Source: Algoriphagus locisalis (GTDB lineage: Bacteria > Bacteroidota > Bacteroidia > Cytophagales > Cyclobacteriaceae). From it: DNA of 64,000 nt. Below, piece after piece: positions 28,652-37,245 of the stretch. The stretch lies in assembly GCF_900116615.1 (NCBI RefSeq), contig NZ_FPBF01000003.1:620001-684000 (forward strand). The letters run 5' to 3'. Position 1 is the stretch's first letter, and the number at the start of each line of letters is the position of its first letter. A program made the position numbers and the translations under genes. Under the pieces are notes generated by a model. It was not told the origin of the DNA. It ran no database searches and was given only the letters and a program-made list of their open reading frames with translations.

Positions 28652-29737
28652 ATGCAGCGATTTTTTATTTACATCATTTTATCCATTGCAGTATTCCTGC
28701 TGTTTGGCTGGTATTTTTCCAATATCACGCTGTATCTAGTGATTTCACTAATTTTGGCAGCGTTACTTCGCCCGCTGACCAACCATCTAAATGATTTTCA
28801 CCTACTAGGACAGCATATACCAAGGTGGTCTGCGATACTCCTCTCCTATTCAGCTATTGTTTTGCTGATGGTACTCCTCAGTTTTCTGTTTTTCCCTCTG
28901 ATCAATAATCAAATCCTAATCCTAAGCGAGCTGGATCTGAATGGGATCTATGAACAAGTGCAATTACCTGTAAGTAGAGTGGAGGGTTTTCTACTTAGGC
29001 ATGAATTATTGGAAGCTCAGCCAGGGCATTTGTTTGGAAACTTAAAAGCAAGCATGATAGAGATGATCAAAGGCTTTGATTTTACTTCCTTTATTGGAGG
29101 AGTCATTAATACCACCAGTAGCTTGTTCATTGGCACAATGGCTATCGCTTTTATCAGTTTTTTCCTGCTATTGGAAAATGGTTTATTACGCAGAAACCTG
29201 CTGAATTTGATACCTAACCCCTATTTCGAACTTTCGGTAGCAACGTTTACCAAAGTTGAAAAGCTGCTATCGAATTACCTTTCTGGTCTGCTACTGCAAA
29301 TGCTAGCCATATTCTCCCTTGCCAGTTTCGGTCTTACCATTATGGGGGTCGAATACGCATTGACTATTGCCTTATTTGCGGCAGTAGCTAACCTGATTCC
29401 TTATGCAGGACCTTTACTAGGAGCTATGTTCGGGATTATTGTGGGTGTATCCTCAGGTACTTTTGAAACCAATACGGAATTAAATTACCTCATCATAAAG
29501 ATCCTTTCGGTGTTTGGTTTGGTACAGATCACGGATAATATTTTTTTACAGCCAATGATTTTTTCTAAATCTGTAAAAGCACATCCCCTTGAAATATTTG
29601 TTGTTATCTTTGCCGGGGCAAAAATCGCCGGAGTAATCGGGATGATCTTTGCCATACCGGTTTATACGATCTTTAGAGTGTTTATTTTGGAGTTCTATAA
29701 AGGGTATAAATCATACAGAATATTTCAAATAAAATAA
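28652..29737 (+). CDS. AI-2E family transporter (PerM/YdiK type), second copy
   Basis: A 361-residue polytopic inner-membrane protein with the family pattern of paired N-terminal helices, a polar central domain and a C-terminal helix cluster. NLIPYAGPLLGAMFG is the hallmark equivalent to NIIPYVGPFFGA in the paralog at 17579-18685. The two share architecture but differ in most residues, so they are old paralogs, not a recent duplication. A perfect hairpin sits immediately upstream. It ends seven bases before ychF, so the two may be co-transcribed. Substrate is unknown. Confidence 0.88.
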   Translation: MQRFFIYIILSIAVFLLFGWYFSNITLYLVISLILAALLRPLTNHLNDFHLLGQHIPRWSAILLSYSAIVLLMVLLSFLFFPLINNQILILSELDLNGIYEQVQLPVSRVEGFLLRHELLEAQPGHLFGNLKASMIEMIKGFDFTSFIGGVINTTSSLFIGTMAIAFISFFLLLENGLLRRNLLNLIPNPYFELSVATFTKVEKLLSNYLSGLLLQMLAIFSLASFGLTIMGVEYALTIALFAAVANLIPYAGPLLGAMFGIIVGVSSGTFETNTELNYLIIKILSVFGLVQITDNIFLQPMIFSKSVKAHPLEIFVVIFAGAKIAGVIGMIFAIPVYTIFRVFILEFYKGYKSYRIFQIK

Positions 29738-29744
29738 CAAATTA

Positions 29745-30842
29745 ATGGCATTACAATGTGGCATTGTAGGACTTCCAAACGTCGGGAAATCCACTCTGTT
29801 TAACGCCCTATCAAGTGCAAAAGCTGAAGCAGCTAATTTCCCTTTCTGCACGATTGAGCCAAATGTGGGTGTTGTTACTGTACCTGACAAGAGACTTCAG
29901 ATCCTAGAAGAACTTGTAAATCCAAATAGAGTCCTTCCTACAGTGATTGAATTCGTAGATATCGCCGGATTGGTAAAAGGCGCCAGTAAGGGCGAAGGTC
30001 TAGGAAATAAATTTCTTGCAAACATTCGGGAGGTAGATGCTGTTATCCACGTAATAAGATGCTTTGACGATGAAAATATCGTTCATGTGGCTGGTGGAGT
30101 GGACCCGGTTTTTGATAAAGAGGTAATCGATACTGAGCTTCAGTTGAAAGATTTGGAATCTGTAGAGAAGAAAATCCAGAAGACTGAAAAAATCGCTAAG
30201 GCAGGTGACGCCAAAGCAAAGAAAGAACTGGAAACGCTTTTGCTGTTCAAAGAGGCATTAACCAGCGGCAAGAATGCGCGATCTGTAGAAGTAGAGAAAG
30301 AAGACCTGGAGGCAGTTCGAGACTTACATTTATTGACCATAAAACCTGTCATCTATGTAGCGAATGTGGATGAAGATAGCCTTCAAGCTGGAAACAAATA
30401 CGTTGATAAACTTCGTGAGGAAGTAAAAGCTGAGAATGCTGAGGTAATCGTTCTTTGCGCAGCCATAGAAGCTCAAATCGCAGAATTTGACGACCCTGAA
30501 GAAAAGGAAATGTTTCTTGGGGAGTACGGTTTGGAAGAAAGTGGCTTAAACAAATTGATTAGCAGTGCGTACTCATTACTAAACTTAATCACCTATTTTA
30601 CCGCAGGTGTGCAGGAAGTTAGAGCTTGGACAATCAAAAAAGGTTGGAAAGCACCCGCAGCGGCTGGTGTAATCCATACAGATTTTGAAAGAGGATTTAT
30701 CAAAGCTGAAGTAATCAAACTAGCTGAGTATCAGAAATTCAAAACTGAAGCAGCTTGTAGAGAAAATGGAAAAATCGCTATCGAAGGCAAAGAATACGTA
30801 GTCAAAGATGGTGACATTATGCATTTTAGATTTAATGTGTAA
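29745..30842 (+). CDS. ychF: Redox-regulated ATPase YchF (Obg-family NTPase)
   Basis: A 365-residue P-loop NTPase that binds ribosomes and prefers ATP over GTP. The Walker A motif [12 protein letters not shown] is at residues 8-19 and [17 protein letters not shown] is the G3/switch II region. The base-specificity motif reads NVDE instead of NKxD, the known YchF trait. A helical coiled coil lies at ~130-175 and a C-terminal TGS domain fills ~280-365. Length is normal (363 in E. coli). It is seven bases downstream of the AI-2E gene, with cas6 98 bases downstream. Confidence 0.97.
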   Translation: MALQCGIVGLPNVGKSTLFNALSSAKAEAANFPFCTIEPNVGVVTVPDKRLQILEELVNPNRVLPTVIEFVDIAGLVKGASKGEGLGNKFLANIREVDAVIHVIRCFDDENIVHVAGGVDPVFDKEVIDTELQLKDLESVEKKIQKTEKIAKAGDAKAKKELETLLLFKEALTSGKNARSVEVEKEDLEAVRDLHLLTIKPVIYVANVDEDSLQAGNKYVDKLREEVKAENAEVIVLCAAIEAQIAEFDDPEEKEMFLGEYGLEESGLNKLISSAYSLLNLITYFTAGVQEVRAWTIKKGWKAPAAAGVIHTDFERGFIKAEVIKLAEYQKFKTEAACRENGKIAIEGKEYVVKDGDIMHFRFNV

Positions 30843-30862
30843 CGTTTTCTAAAAAAAAATGA

Positions 30863-30870
30863 TAATTTTG
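30863..30870 (+). promoter_or_regulatory. Candidate -7 box for cas6
   Basis: TAATTTTG, a full TAnnTTTG match, begins 21 bases after the ychF stop and leaves ~63 bases of leader before cas6. No matching -33 TTTG was seen. Confidence 0.35.
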
Positions 30871-30939
30871 TAATTGCTTATTCACCCCAAACGTTACAAT
30901 TTTATCTTATTTATTGTCTCATTTTATTTTTAATTTACC

Positions 30940-31833
30940 GTGAGAGTTAGACTAATATTTTCCCTAAAAAACAAGGGTTCCTATTTACCTTTTCACCACC
31001 AGTACATTCTGGCGCAATTCCTCAAAGGATTAATTGTGAAAGGTGGAAGAGAAGAGTTTTACAACTACAACTACTTCAATTTCTCTGGTCTAAAAGGCCA
31101 GACGAAAGTGAGTAGAAGTGGATTGCACTACTATTCCAGTTTAGTAACCCTAGTATTGTCTTCCCAAAGTGAAGACTTCATGGACTATCTGCTGGAGCAG
31201 GTTTTTGCCACCCCAAAAATCGAGCTTGGCAATCTGATCATGGTTCCTGAGTACACAGAGATCGAAGTAGAACCAGAGTTGGAAACCTCAAACAAATTTG
31301 TTTGTATTTCCCCATTGGTATTGATCACTCCTGCGTTCAACGAGGAAGCTGGAAAGCGTTTTATCAGCCCGGACAGCGATGAGTTTTCCGATCTGCTTTA
31401 CGAATCTACGCTTACCAGGATGGAGCGATCTGGCTGGTACACTCCTGAGCAGATGGAGACTTTCTATAAGTTCCAGGTAGTTCCAGACATGGTTTATGTC
31501 AATAAGCTCAAGGAAGCTCAGAAAAAATTTGCTAGAATCTATGCCGTTTACGACATGGATGTGAAGTATGAAGTGAGAGGATATACACTACCTATTACTT
31601 TATATGCTGCACCTGAAGTGCAGGACTTTGTATTCAAATGTGGTTTGGGTGCTTTCACTCATAAAGGTTTTGGTATGCTGGATTTGGCTAATCACCCAGC
31701 AGGTCCTAGAACAACCACTTATAAGTTCAAAAGAGAAGGATTTGTTCCTTACAAACCAAGTGGCGAGCGTACCCGTGAAAACGTAGCGCCAGCTCCTGAC
31801 GATGATAAGGAATCAACTTCTGAAGAATCATAA
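30940..31833 (+). CDS. cas6: Cas6 family CRISPR RNA endoribonuclease (isolated)
   Basis: A 297-residue RAMP protein matching Cas6, which cuts CRISPR repeat RNA into guide units. The N-terminal ferredoxin-like fold has YLPFHHQYILAQFL (residues 15-28, candidate catalytic His19/His20). The C-terminal glycine-rich loop GLGAFTHKGFGML (residues 235-247) is the Cas6 hallmark. A charged, probably disordered tail follows residue ~270. The start is a GTG. No CRISPR array or other cas gene was seen within the window, about 31 kb on each side, so its RNA target here is unknown. Isolated Cas6 homologs occur in some Bacteroidota, to my knowledge. Confidence 0.85.
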   Translation: MRVRLIFSLKNKGSYLPFHHQYILAQFLKGLIVKGGREEFYNYNYFNFSGLKGQTKVSRSGLHYYSSLVTLVLSSQSEDFMDYLLEQVFATPKIELGNLIMVPEYTEIEVEPELETSNKFVCISPLVLITPAFNEEAGKRFISPDSDEFSDLLYESTLTRMERSGWYTPEQMETFYKFQVVPDMVYVNKLKEAQKKFARIYAVYDMDVKYEVRGYTLPITLYAAPEVQDFVFKCGLGAFTHKGFGMLDLANHPAGPRTTTYKFKREGFVPYKPSGERTRENVAPAPDDDKESTSEES

Positions 31834-31837
31834 AAAG

Positions 31838-31868
31838 AAAATCCCTTCCAAAATCGAAAGGGATTTTT
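31838..31868. terminator. Bidirectional terminator between cas6 and the T9SS plug gene
   Basis: Ten-base arms (AAAATCCCTT/AAGGGATTTT) with a ten-base loop are flanked by an A-run and a T-run between two convergent genes. Confidence 0.75.
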
Positions 31869-31871
31869 CAT

Positions 31872-33149
31872 TTACAGCCTTCTTCGATTTGGGTGCAAAT
31901 AAATGTACCCAACTAGCCGATCGTATCGTGAACCAAGATTTCTAAAATACACCAGTACTTCATACTCATTTTCTGTTTCGAAATAGCTACCCTCAAATGG
32001 ATTGGGATCAAATTCCCCATTTATTAAGTGAGCATATTGGTAGTCATACCAGCCCTGCTTTACCAGAAGTGACGTGGTATAAACCCCCATTTTTGAATCC
32101 CACTTCATTTTTGCTTCTGGTGTTTTTCCCCAGTTGGTAAGCGAACCTAATAAGTAAATAGGATCAGTGTTTTCAGGTACAGCCAATCTGAAAGTCATCA
32201 ACATATATTCACTTTCTATTTCAGGATTTCCACCCGGTCGATCCTTTGTCTCTATGATATATTGCCCATTCAGGTCTAAATATTGGGAATAAGCTGTCTC
32301 AGGCCTTGGCTTATTGATATTACCATCTGCAAAAATAGCATCTGGCTCCACTCTCATATTGGCAATATTGACTCCATTGGCTCTGATAAACCGCAAGTCA
32401 ACGAACCGAAATTCATTTCCTGCATCGAAGGTATTTCCCCCATCAAAGGACTCGTATCTCAGGATCTTCGAACTCTCATTCATAAAAGTCGGCTTAGCCA
32501 AAAACTTAGCATTGTCCCAACGTTGATTCTGGCGAATAAGCACTTTAATCTGTCCATCAGGATTGGTCACCTCCCCAGCAGAGTAGTTCACCACCACATT
32601 TATTTGTTGAGAATTACTACGATCTGAAGTCTGCGAAGGCGGAACAATGGATGCTCCCACCTTGAATACTTCCTCATACACCATAAATCGCTTGGTCAGA
32701 TACACATCCGAGTCATCCCGCTGACTGTAAACCTGCAAGATGTAATTTCCAGATTTGGTAACCGAGGGCAGCTCAAATCTATAATGAATGTATGGAATTC
32801 GTGTATTGACCGAATATTCGTAATCCTGAATATTAAACTCATTGAAGGTGAGTAAAAAATCATTGTCCTTCAGCTGTGATTTCTGCCAATCCGCATCACA
32901 GTGAATCAACTTTGCTCTATACATTTCTGGATCAAAAGCTAAGTCATCAAACACCAAAACCAAGGGTTTACCTCCTCTCAGCGGTACCACCGGTGCATCG
33001 ATCGAGGCATCAAAAGTTACTCCAGCGGGAAATAAGCGTACAGACTGGATGTGATCCTTGTAAACTTTATCCTCCAGTTGCTGTGCAAAAAGCTGGAAAA
33101 TAGCGAAAAGACTAAGGGAAAAACTTAGTAAAAGGGATTTGATCTTCAT
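31872..33149 (-). CDS. Type IX secretion system plug protein (DUF5103)
   Basis: About 425 residues with a signal peptide (MKIKSLLLSF...FAQQ). I chose the ATG at 33149 because the longer frame puts 33 extra residues before the signal. The sequence matches the DUF5103 family, whose studied member plugs the unused SprA translocon pore of the T9SS at the outer membrane. Visible segments include the HIQSVRLFP start, DDLAFDPEMYRAKLIHCDADWQ and a C-terminal immunoglobulin-like region. The gene is 40 bases after the ABC-F gene on the same strand. No other T9SS gene was recognised with confidence in the window. Confidence 0.85.
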   Translation of the reverse strand: MKIKSLLLSFSLSLFAIFQLFAQQLEDKVYKDHIQSVRLFPAGVTFDASIDAPVVPLRGGKPLVLVFDDLAFDPEMYRAKLIHCDADWQKSQLKDNDFLLTFNEFNIQDYEYSVNTRIPYIHYRFELPSVTKSGNYILQVYSQRDDSDVYLTKRFMVYEEVFKVGASIVPPSQTSDRSNSQQINVVVNYSAGEVTNPDGQIKVLIRQNQRWDNAKFLAKPTFMNESSKILRYESFDGGNTFDAGNEFRFVDLRFIRANGVNIANMRVEPDAIFADGNINKPRPETAYSQYLDLNGQYIIETKDRPGGNPEIESEYMLMTFRLAVPENTDPIYLLGSLTNWGKTPEAKMKWDSKMGVYTTSLLVKQGWYDYQYAHLINGEFDPNPFEGSYFETENEYEVLVYFRNLGSRYDRLVGYIYLHPNRRRL

Positions 33150-33189
33150 TCTGAAAAATAGGCAAAATGAAGACCAAACCCGTAATATA

Positions 33190-35121
33190 TCAGGAAAGAA
33201 CCTCCTGAAGGTTGGAAATTTTGTCCACCAAAACTTCCCATTGCTCATTTGATGCTTTTAGCTTCGCCTGTATTCCCTGATAATTCTCCTGGATTTCCTG
33301 AGCCTCTTCTTCCCGGGAATATAATTCCGGATCAGCCATTTTTCGCTCCAAACCCAGCTTCTTCTCCTCTAACTTTTCCACTTCCTTCTCTACTCGTTCC
33401 AGTTCTTCCTCAAGCTTTCGCAAATCCTTCTTTGCTTGCTGTACTTCAGGATTATTTACGGGAGCCTTTGCTTTTGGCTGTTCTTTTTTCTCTGCTTTTT
33501 GAGCGGTTTGCACAGGAGTCACTGGAGCTTGTTTTTCACGCCAAGCTTCGTACTCGGCGTAAGTGCCTAGGTATTCCTTGATCTCATGATTCTCGATGTA
33601 CCAAATCTTATTGGCTACACCTCTGATGAAATGCCTGTCGTGGGAAACAGTCACAAAGGTTCCCTCATATTGCTGCAAAGCTTGAATCAAGATATTTACA
33701 GATTGGAAATCCAAGTGGTTGGTCGGCTCATCGAGAAGCAAAAAGTTTGATTCTGAAATCAATGTTTTAGCCAAAGCTACTCTCGATTTTTCTCCTCCGG
33801 ATAACACTTTGATTTTTTTGAACACTTCCTCATTGCTAAACAAAAAGCATCCTAATACTCCCCGAAGTTCCATCTCGGACTTTGCACTTCCAGCCTGAGC
33901 CATTTCCTGGATAATCTCATTATCCAAGGTCAAAGCCTCTAACTGATGCTGCGCAAAAAAGGATTTGATGACATTGTAGCCTTCCGTTCTTCCTTTGATA
34001 TCTTTTTCAGAACCATCGATGATTCTGAGCAATGTTGATTTACCCTTTCCATTTGCTCCAATCAAAGCAATTTTATCTCCTCTTTCGATGCGGGCAGTGG
34101 TGTTTTTCAGAATGACGTTGTCTCCGTAAGCTTTAGAGATATTATCCAGCGTGATCACATCACGGCCAGACTGCTTGGAGAATTTAAACTTAAAATTCAC
34201 CGAAACTTCATCACTCACTACTTCATGCACACGATCCAATCTATCCAGCGCTTTGATTCTAGACTGAACTTGATTGGATTTGGTCGCTTTGGCACGAAAA
34301 CGCTCAATAAATTTCTCAGTTTGCTTGATCATCTGCTGTTGATTCTCGTAGGCATTCTGCTGGATTTCCATACGCTCTACTTTCTCTGCTTTGTAAAAAG
34401 AGTAGTTTCCAGAATAAAGCGTCAACGTATTACTCGCTACCTCTACCGTGCTGCTAATACAATTGTCCAGGAAAGTCTGATCGTGGGAGACGACAATGAC
34501 CGCTCCCTCATAGTTTTTCATGTAGTTTTCCACCCATTCGATGGAAGGCAGATCCAAGTGGTTGGTAGGCTCATCGAGCATCAGTAAGGATGGCTTTTCC
34601 AGTAAAAGCTTGGCTAGCATCACACGCATTCTCCATCCTCCCGAGAAGGTCCTGAGCGGTTTATTCAAATCAGCAGACTTGAAGCCAATCCCTTCCAATA
34701 CTTCCTCAGCCTTCGCCTTGATCGTATAGCCTTCATTTGCTTCAAATCTTTCCTGAAGAAATGCCAATCGGTTGATCATTTCATCAGAATAATCGGTTTC
34801 CATTTTCTTCAAGATCTCATCGATCTCATCTTGAAGTGCCAAAGTTTCCTTGAAAGCAGCCAATGCTACATTCAAAATACTATCGTCGGACTGGTAGGAA
34901 AGCAAATCCTGGTTCAAAAAGCCAATGGTACAATCCTTAGCTTTCTGGACCTCTCCAGAACTAGGCTGATAATCCCCGTTAATAATTTTCAACAAGGTGG
35001 ATTTACCCGTACCGTTTTGACCTACAAGACCAATCTTGTCCTTAGGTTTGATGTGTAAATTGGCGTTTTCATACAATGGACGCCCTCCGATGAAGTAAGA
35101 GAGATTGGAAATCGATAACAT
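33190..35121 (-). CDS. ABC-F family ATP-binding protein
   Basis: A 643-residue soluble protein with two ABC domains and no membrane segments, the ABC-F layout of ribosome-associated translation factors (EttA/Uup type). The first domain has GQNGTGKSTLL, FSGGWRMR and LLMLDEPTNHLD. The second has GANGKGKSTLL, LSGGEKSR and LLLDEPTNHLD. A basic linker (P-site tip region) lies at ~245-315, and a C-terminal Lys/Glu-rich coiled coil covers ~530-643, as in Uup. The coiled coil supports a Uup-like assignment, but I do not assign the symbol. Confidence 0.94.
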   Translation of the reverse strand: MLSISNLSYFIGGRPLYENANLHIKPKDKIGLVGQNGTGKSTLLKIINGDYQPSSGEVQKAKDCTIGFLNQDLLSYQSDDSILNVALAAFKETLALQDEIDEILKKMETDYSDEMINRLAFLQERFEANEGYTIKAKAEEVLEGIGFKSADLNKPLRTFSGGWRMRVMLAKLLLEKPSLLMLDEPTNHLDLPSIEWVENYMKNYEGAVIVVSHDQTFLDNCISSTVEVASNTLTLYSGNYSFYKAEKVERMEIQQNAYENQQQMIKQTEKFIERFRAKATKSNQVQSRIKALDRLDRVHEVVSDEVSVNFKFKFSKQSGRDVITLDNISKAYGDNVILKNTTARIERGDKIALIGANGKGKSTLLRIIDGSEKDIKGRTEGYNVIKSFFAQHQLEALTLDNEIIQEMAQAGSAKSEMELRGVLGCFLFSNEEVFKKIKVLSGGEKSRVALAKTLISESNFLLLDEPTNHLDFQSVNILIQALQQYEGTFVTVSHDRHFIRGVANKIWYIENHEIKEYLGTYAEYEAWREKQAPVTPVQTAQKAEKKEQPKAKAPVNNPEVQQAKKDLRKLEEELERVEKEVEKLEEKKLGLERKMADPELYSREEEAQEIQENYQGIQAKLKASNEQWEVLVDKISNLQEVLS

Positions 35122-35199
35122 GGCGCAAAATTAACCATTAACCCGTTCATAACCTTTTCATTCCCAAACATTCTGAATGTTTATTACCTTACTATATTA

Positions 35200-36414
35200 A
35201 TGAAACACCCAATTATGAAGTATCTATCTAAATTTTCAACTGTACTCGGAATAGGAATCGCCCTATTCTCTTTTGGCTGCGAACAAAATCAAAAAGCTGA
35301 AGCACAAAATTTTACCACGCCAAATAGCGCTAATAAGAAAAATATCAGCACTGCCACTGCTGATGTAAAACTGGACAAAATCAAATTGCCTGAGAATTTT
35401 AAAATTGAAGTCTGGGCAGCCGATATCCCAAATGCACGTGAGATGACAATCACGGAAGAAGGAGTTGTCTTCGTAGGCAGCAGACAAGAAGGCAATGTGT
35501 ATGCGGTCATTGATGAGGATGGTGACGGGAAAGCTGACACCAAATTCATATTGGCGGAAGATCTTCAGATGCCCAATGGAGTTGCTTACAAAGACGGGGA
35601 TCTCTATGTGGCAGAGGTGAGCCGTATTATACGTTTCAAAGACATCTTAACTAATCTGAATGCTCCCAAATTTGAGGTCGTTTATGACAAGTACCCAACT
35701 GAAACCCACCATGGCTGGAAATTTATAGCCTTTGGACCCGATGGAATGCTGTATGTGCCTGTTGGGGCTCCATGTAATATTTGTGAGTCAGAGGAAGAGA
35801 TCTTTGCCTCCATCACCAGATTGGATGTGACTTCCCCAAACCCAACGCCAGAAATCGTAGCTCATGGTGTAAGAAACTCCGTAGGCTTTGACTGGGATCC
35901 AAAGACTGGAGACATGTGGTTCACTGACAATGGTCGTGATATGCTTGGCGATGATGTACCAAATTGTGAATTGAATCATATCTCGGAGTCTGGTCAGCAT
36001 TTCGGCTATCCATACTGGCATGAGGGAGCGGTGAAAGACCCTGAGTTTGGTGACAAAGGAGGTCCAGCATCTGACTACGTCGCACCAGCAGCGAAAATGG
36101 GTGCTCACGTAGCTCCTTTGGGGATGAGGTTTTATGAAGGAAGTATGTTTCCTGCAGAATATAAAAACAGGGCAATTATTGCAAAGCATGGCTCTTGGAA
36201 CAGGAGCAAAAAGTCAGGCTATGTTTTGACATCCATCGATGTGGATGGTTCCACAGCCTCCGGTGAAAAAGATTTCGCTACAGGATGGCTAGACGAGGAA
36301 GCTCAGGAAGCTTGGGGTCGTCCAGTCGATATACAGGAAATGAAAGATGGGAGTTTGTTAATTTCCGACGATATGGCCGGAGTGATCTACCGGGTCACTT
36401 ATTCAGCTAATTAA
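35200..36414 (+). CDS. Sorbosone dehydrogenase-like beta-propeller lipoprotein
   Basis: A 404-residue protein with a lipoprotein signal (IALFSFGC; Cys ~27) and six-bladed propeller repeats of the PQQ-dependent sugar dehydrogenase/sorbosone dehydrogenase family: LPENFKIEVWA, MPNGVAYKDGDLYVAE, GVRNSVGFDWDP and FTDNGRDMLGDD. It probably oxidises an aldose or related sugar in the periplasm, although cofactor use in this subgroup is not proven. The first ATG (35200) is used; another in-frame ATG at 35215 would also give a good signal. A strong terminator follows. Confidence 0.82.
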   Translation: MKHPIMKYLSKFSTVLGIGIALFSFGCEQNQKAEAQNFTTPNSANKKNISTATADVKLDKIKLPENFKIEVWAADIPNAREMTITEEGVVFVGSRQEGNVYAVIDEDGDGKADTKFILAEDLQMPNGVAYKDGDLYVAEVSRIIRFKDILTNLNAPKFEVVYDKYPTETHHGWKFIAFGPDGMLYVPVGAPCNICESEEEIFASITRLDVTSPNPTPEIVAHGVRNSVGFDWDPKTGDMWFTDNGRDMLGDDVPNCELNHISESGQHFGYPYWHEGAVKDPEFGDKGGPASDYVAPAAKMGAHVAPLGMRFYEGSMFPAEYKNRAIIAKHGSWNRSKKSGYVLTSIDVDGSTASGEKDFATGWLDEEAQEAWGRPVDIQEMKDGSLLISDDMAGVIYRVTYSAN

Positions 36415-36420
36415 TTCAAT

Positions 36421-36450
36421 AAAAAAGGGAAGCGTTTGCTTCCCTTTTTT
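36421..36450. terminator. Bidirectional terminator between the dehydrogenase and higA genes
   Basis: A seven-base GGGAAGC/GCTTCCC stem with a GTTT loop is flanked by six A and six T residues between convergent genes. Confidence 0.85.
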
Positions 36451-36832
36451 ATTCCACCAGTAATTCTATTGGAATATTATACGCTTGATTCAGCTTTTTA
36501 ATTTGCTTTAAACTAAGCCCCCTTTTTCTGTTCATAATTTCAGAAACTCTACTGGCAGGCCCTAATACTGGTATAAGATCCTTTTGCTGCAAGCCTTTTT
36601 CCAGAAGGTAATAGCTCAAAATTTCAATAGAATCAGCTTGAGAGTTCTCGAGTTTATATCCTTTCTCTTCTTCATACTTCTCTACCAAAATGGAAAGAAC
36701 TTCAAGATAATTTTCTTCATCCGAGTCCGGCTTCACTCCACTGATTAGTAAGTCTTTTATTAATTCTAGCGAAGCTTGATACTCCAAATCATTCTTAATG
36801 ACTTTTAGAGACGGTTTTTCTATAGTTTCCAT
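36449..36832 (-). CDS. higA: HigA-like antitoxin with XRE-type helix-turn-helix
   Basis: A 127-residue protein resembling the COG5499 HigA group: an N-terminal helical part (ASLELIKDLL...EVLSILVEKYEEEKGYKLE) that would contact the toxin, then a C-terminal helix-turn-helix (LQQKDLIPVLGPASRVSEIMNRKRGLSLKQIKKL, about residues 80-115) for autorepression. It lies five bases downstream of a frameshifted higB-type toxin gene, the toxin-first order of higBA. The antitoxin frame is intact, so it may have outlived its toxin or have another regulatory role. Confidence 0.82.
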   Translation of the reverse strand: METIEKPSLKVIKNDLEYQASLELIKDLLISGVKPDSDEENYLEVLSILVEKYEEEKGYKLENSQADSIEILSYYLLEKGLQQKDLIPVLGPASRVSEIMNRKRGLSLKQIKKLNQAYNIPIELLVE

Positions 36833-36837
36833 AATTA

Positions 36838-37144
36838 CTAGATTCTATTTGCATCAATTTTATCATAATCAGAATGAGTACCAATCCAGATCGTGTAGAT
36901 AATATCTTGTTTGTCTTCACCTGCTATATGAATACCTGTGATTAATCGATACTTATTACCACCAATATTGAATATTACTCTATTATTGGCAATTACATCT
37001 GCGGAACCAAAGAAAAATTTGATTTCATTTAGATTATTCTAACTTCAATGATTTGACAACTTTTACCCATCTCTGAACAGGAGCTTTTGCATCTGGATGC
37101 TTAGAAACAAATTCCACTAAAGTTCGCTCAGATATGATTCTCAA
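36838..37144 (-). pseudogene. higB: Frameshifted HigB-like toxin gene
   Basis: Two minus-strand frames together read as one HigB/RelE-type mRNA interferase. Frame one (37144-37034, from a TTG) gives RIISERTLVEFVSKHPDA and a tryptophan-containing segment, then meets a TAA. The other frame resumes near 37040 with EIKFFFGSADVIANNRVIFN, GGNKYRLI and GTHSDYDKIDANR to its own stop at 36838, which are family hallmarks. The total of 307 bases is not a multiple of three, consistent with a one-base insertion or two-base loss around 37034-37045. An intact toxin would be ~102 residues. A sequencing error is possible. Confidence 0.78.
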
Positions 37145-37151
37145 TTTGAAA

Positions 37152-37159
37152 CAAAATTA
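37152..37159 (-). promoter_or_regulatory. Candidate -7 box for higBA
   Basis: The minus strand reads TAATTTTG, a full TAnnTTTG match eight bases upstream of the presumed TTG start of the toxin gene. No -33 TTTG was seen. Confidence 0.35.
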
Positions 37160-37192
37160 ACAGTACAAGAGTTACACTTTTTGGAAAGTATT

Positions 37193-37228
37193 AAAAACAA
37201 AAGCCCAAAAATTCTCCAGAGGCTTTTG
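37193..37228 (-). terminator. Rho-independent terminator after the AarF kinase gene
   Basis: On the minus strand an eight-base stem (CAAAAGCC/GGCTTTTG) with a 15-base loop is followed by five T residues, 18 bases after the stop. Confidence 0.7.
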
Positions 37229-37245
37229 AATATTTATTTTGAGGA

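Noticed and set aside
30843..31871. CRISPR array near cas6
   Set aside because: I looked for regularly spaced identical repeats around cas6 and across the window and found none; the gaps on both sides of cas6 are short and unrepetitive.
35126..35133. TAATTTTG box immediately before the ABC-F start
   Set aside because: It matches TAnnTTTG but lies about five bases before the ATG and lacks a -33 element; it would imply a leaderless transcript, which I cannot support.
37034..37045. Programmed ribosomal frameshift in higB
   Set aside because: The sequence around the stop (TTA GAA TAA) has no slippery heptamer or downstream pseudoknot that I can see, so a mutation or sequencing error is more likely.
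36449..37144. Functional higBA toxin-antitoxin system
   Set aside because: The toxin frame is broken, so I call it a pseudogene with a surviving antitoxin.
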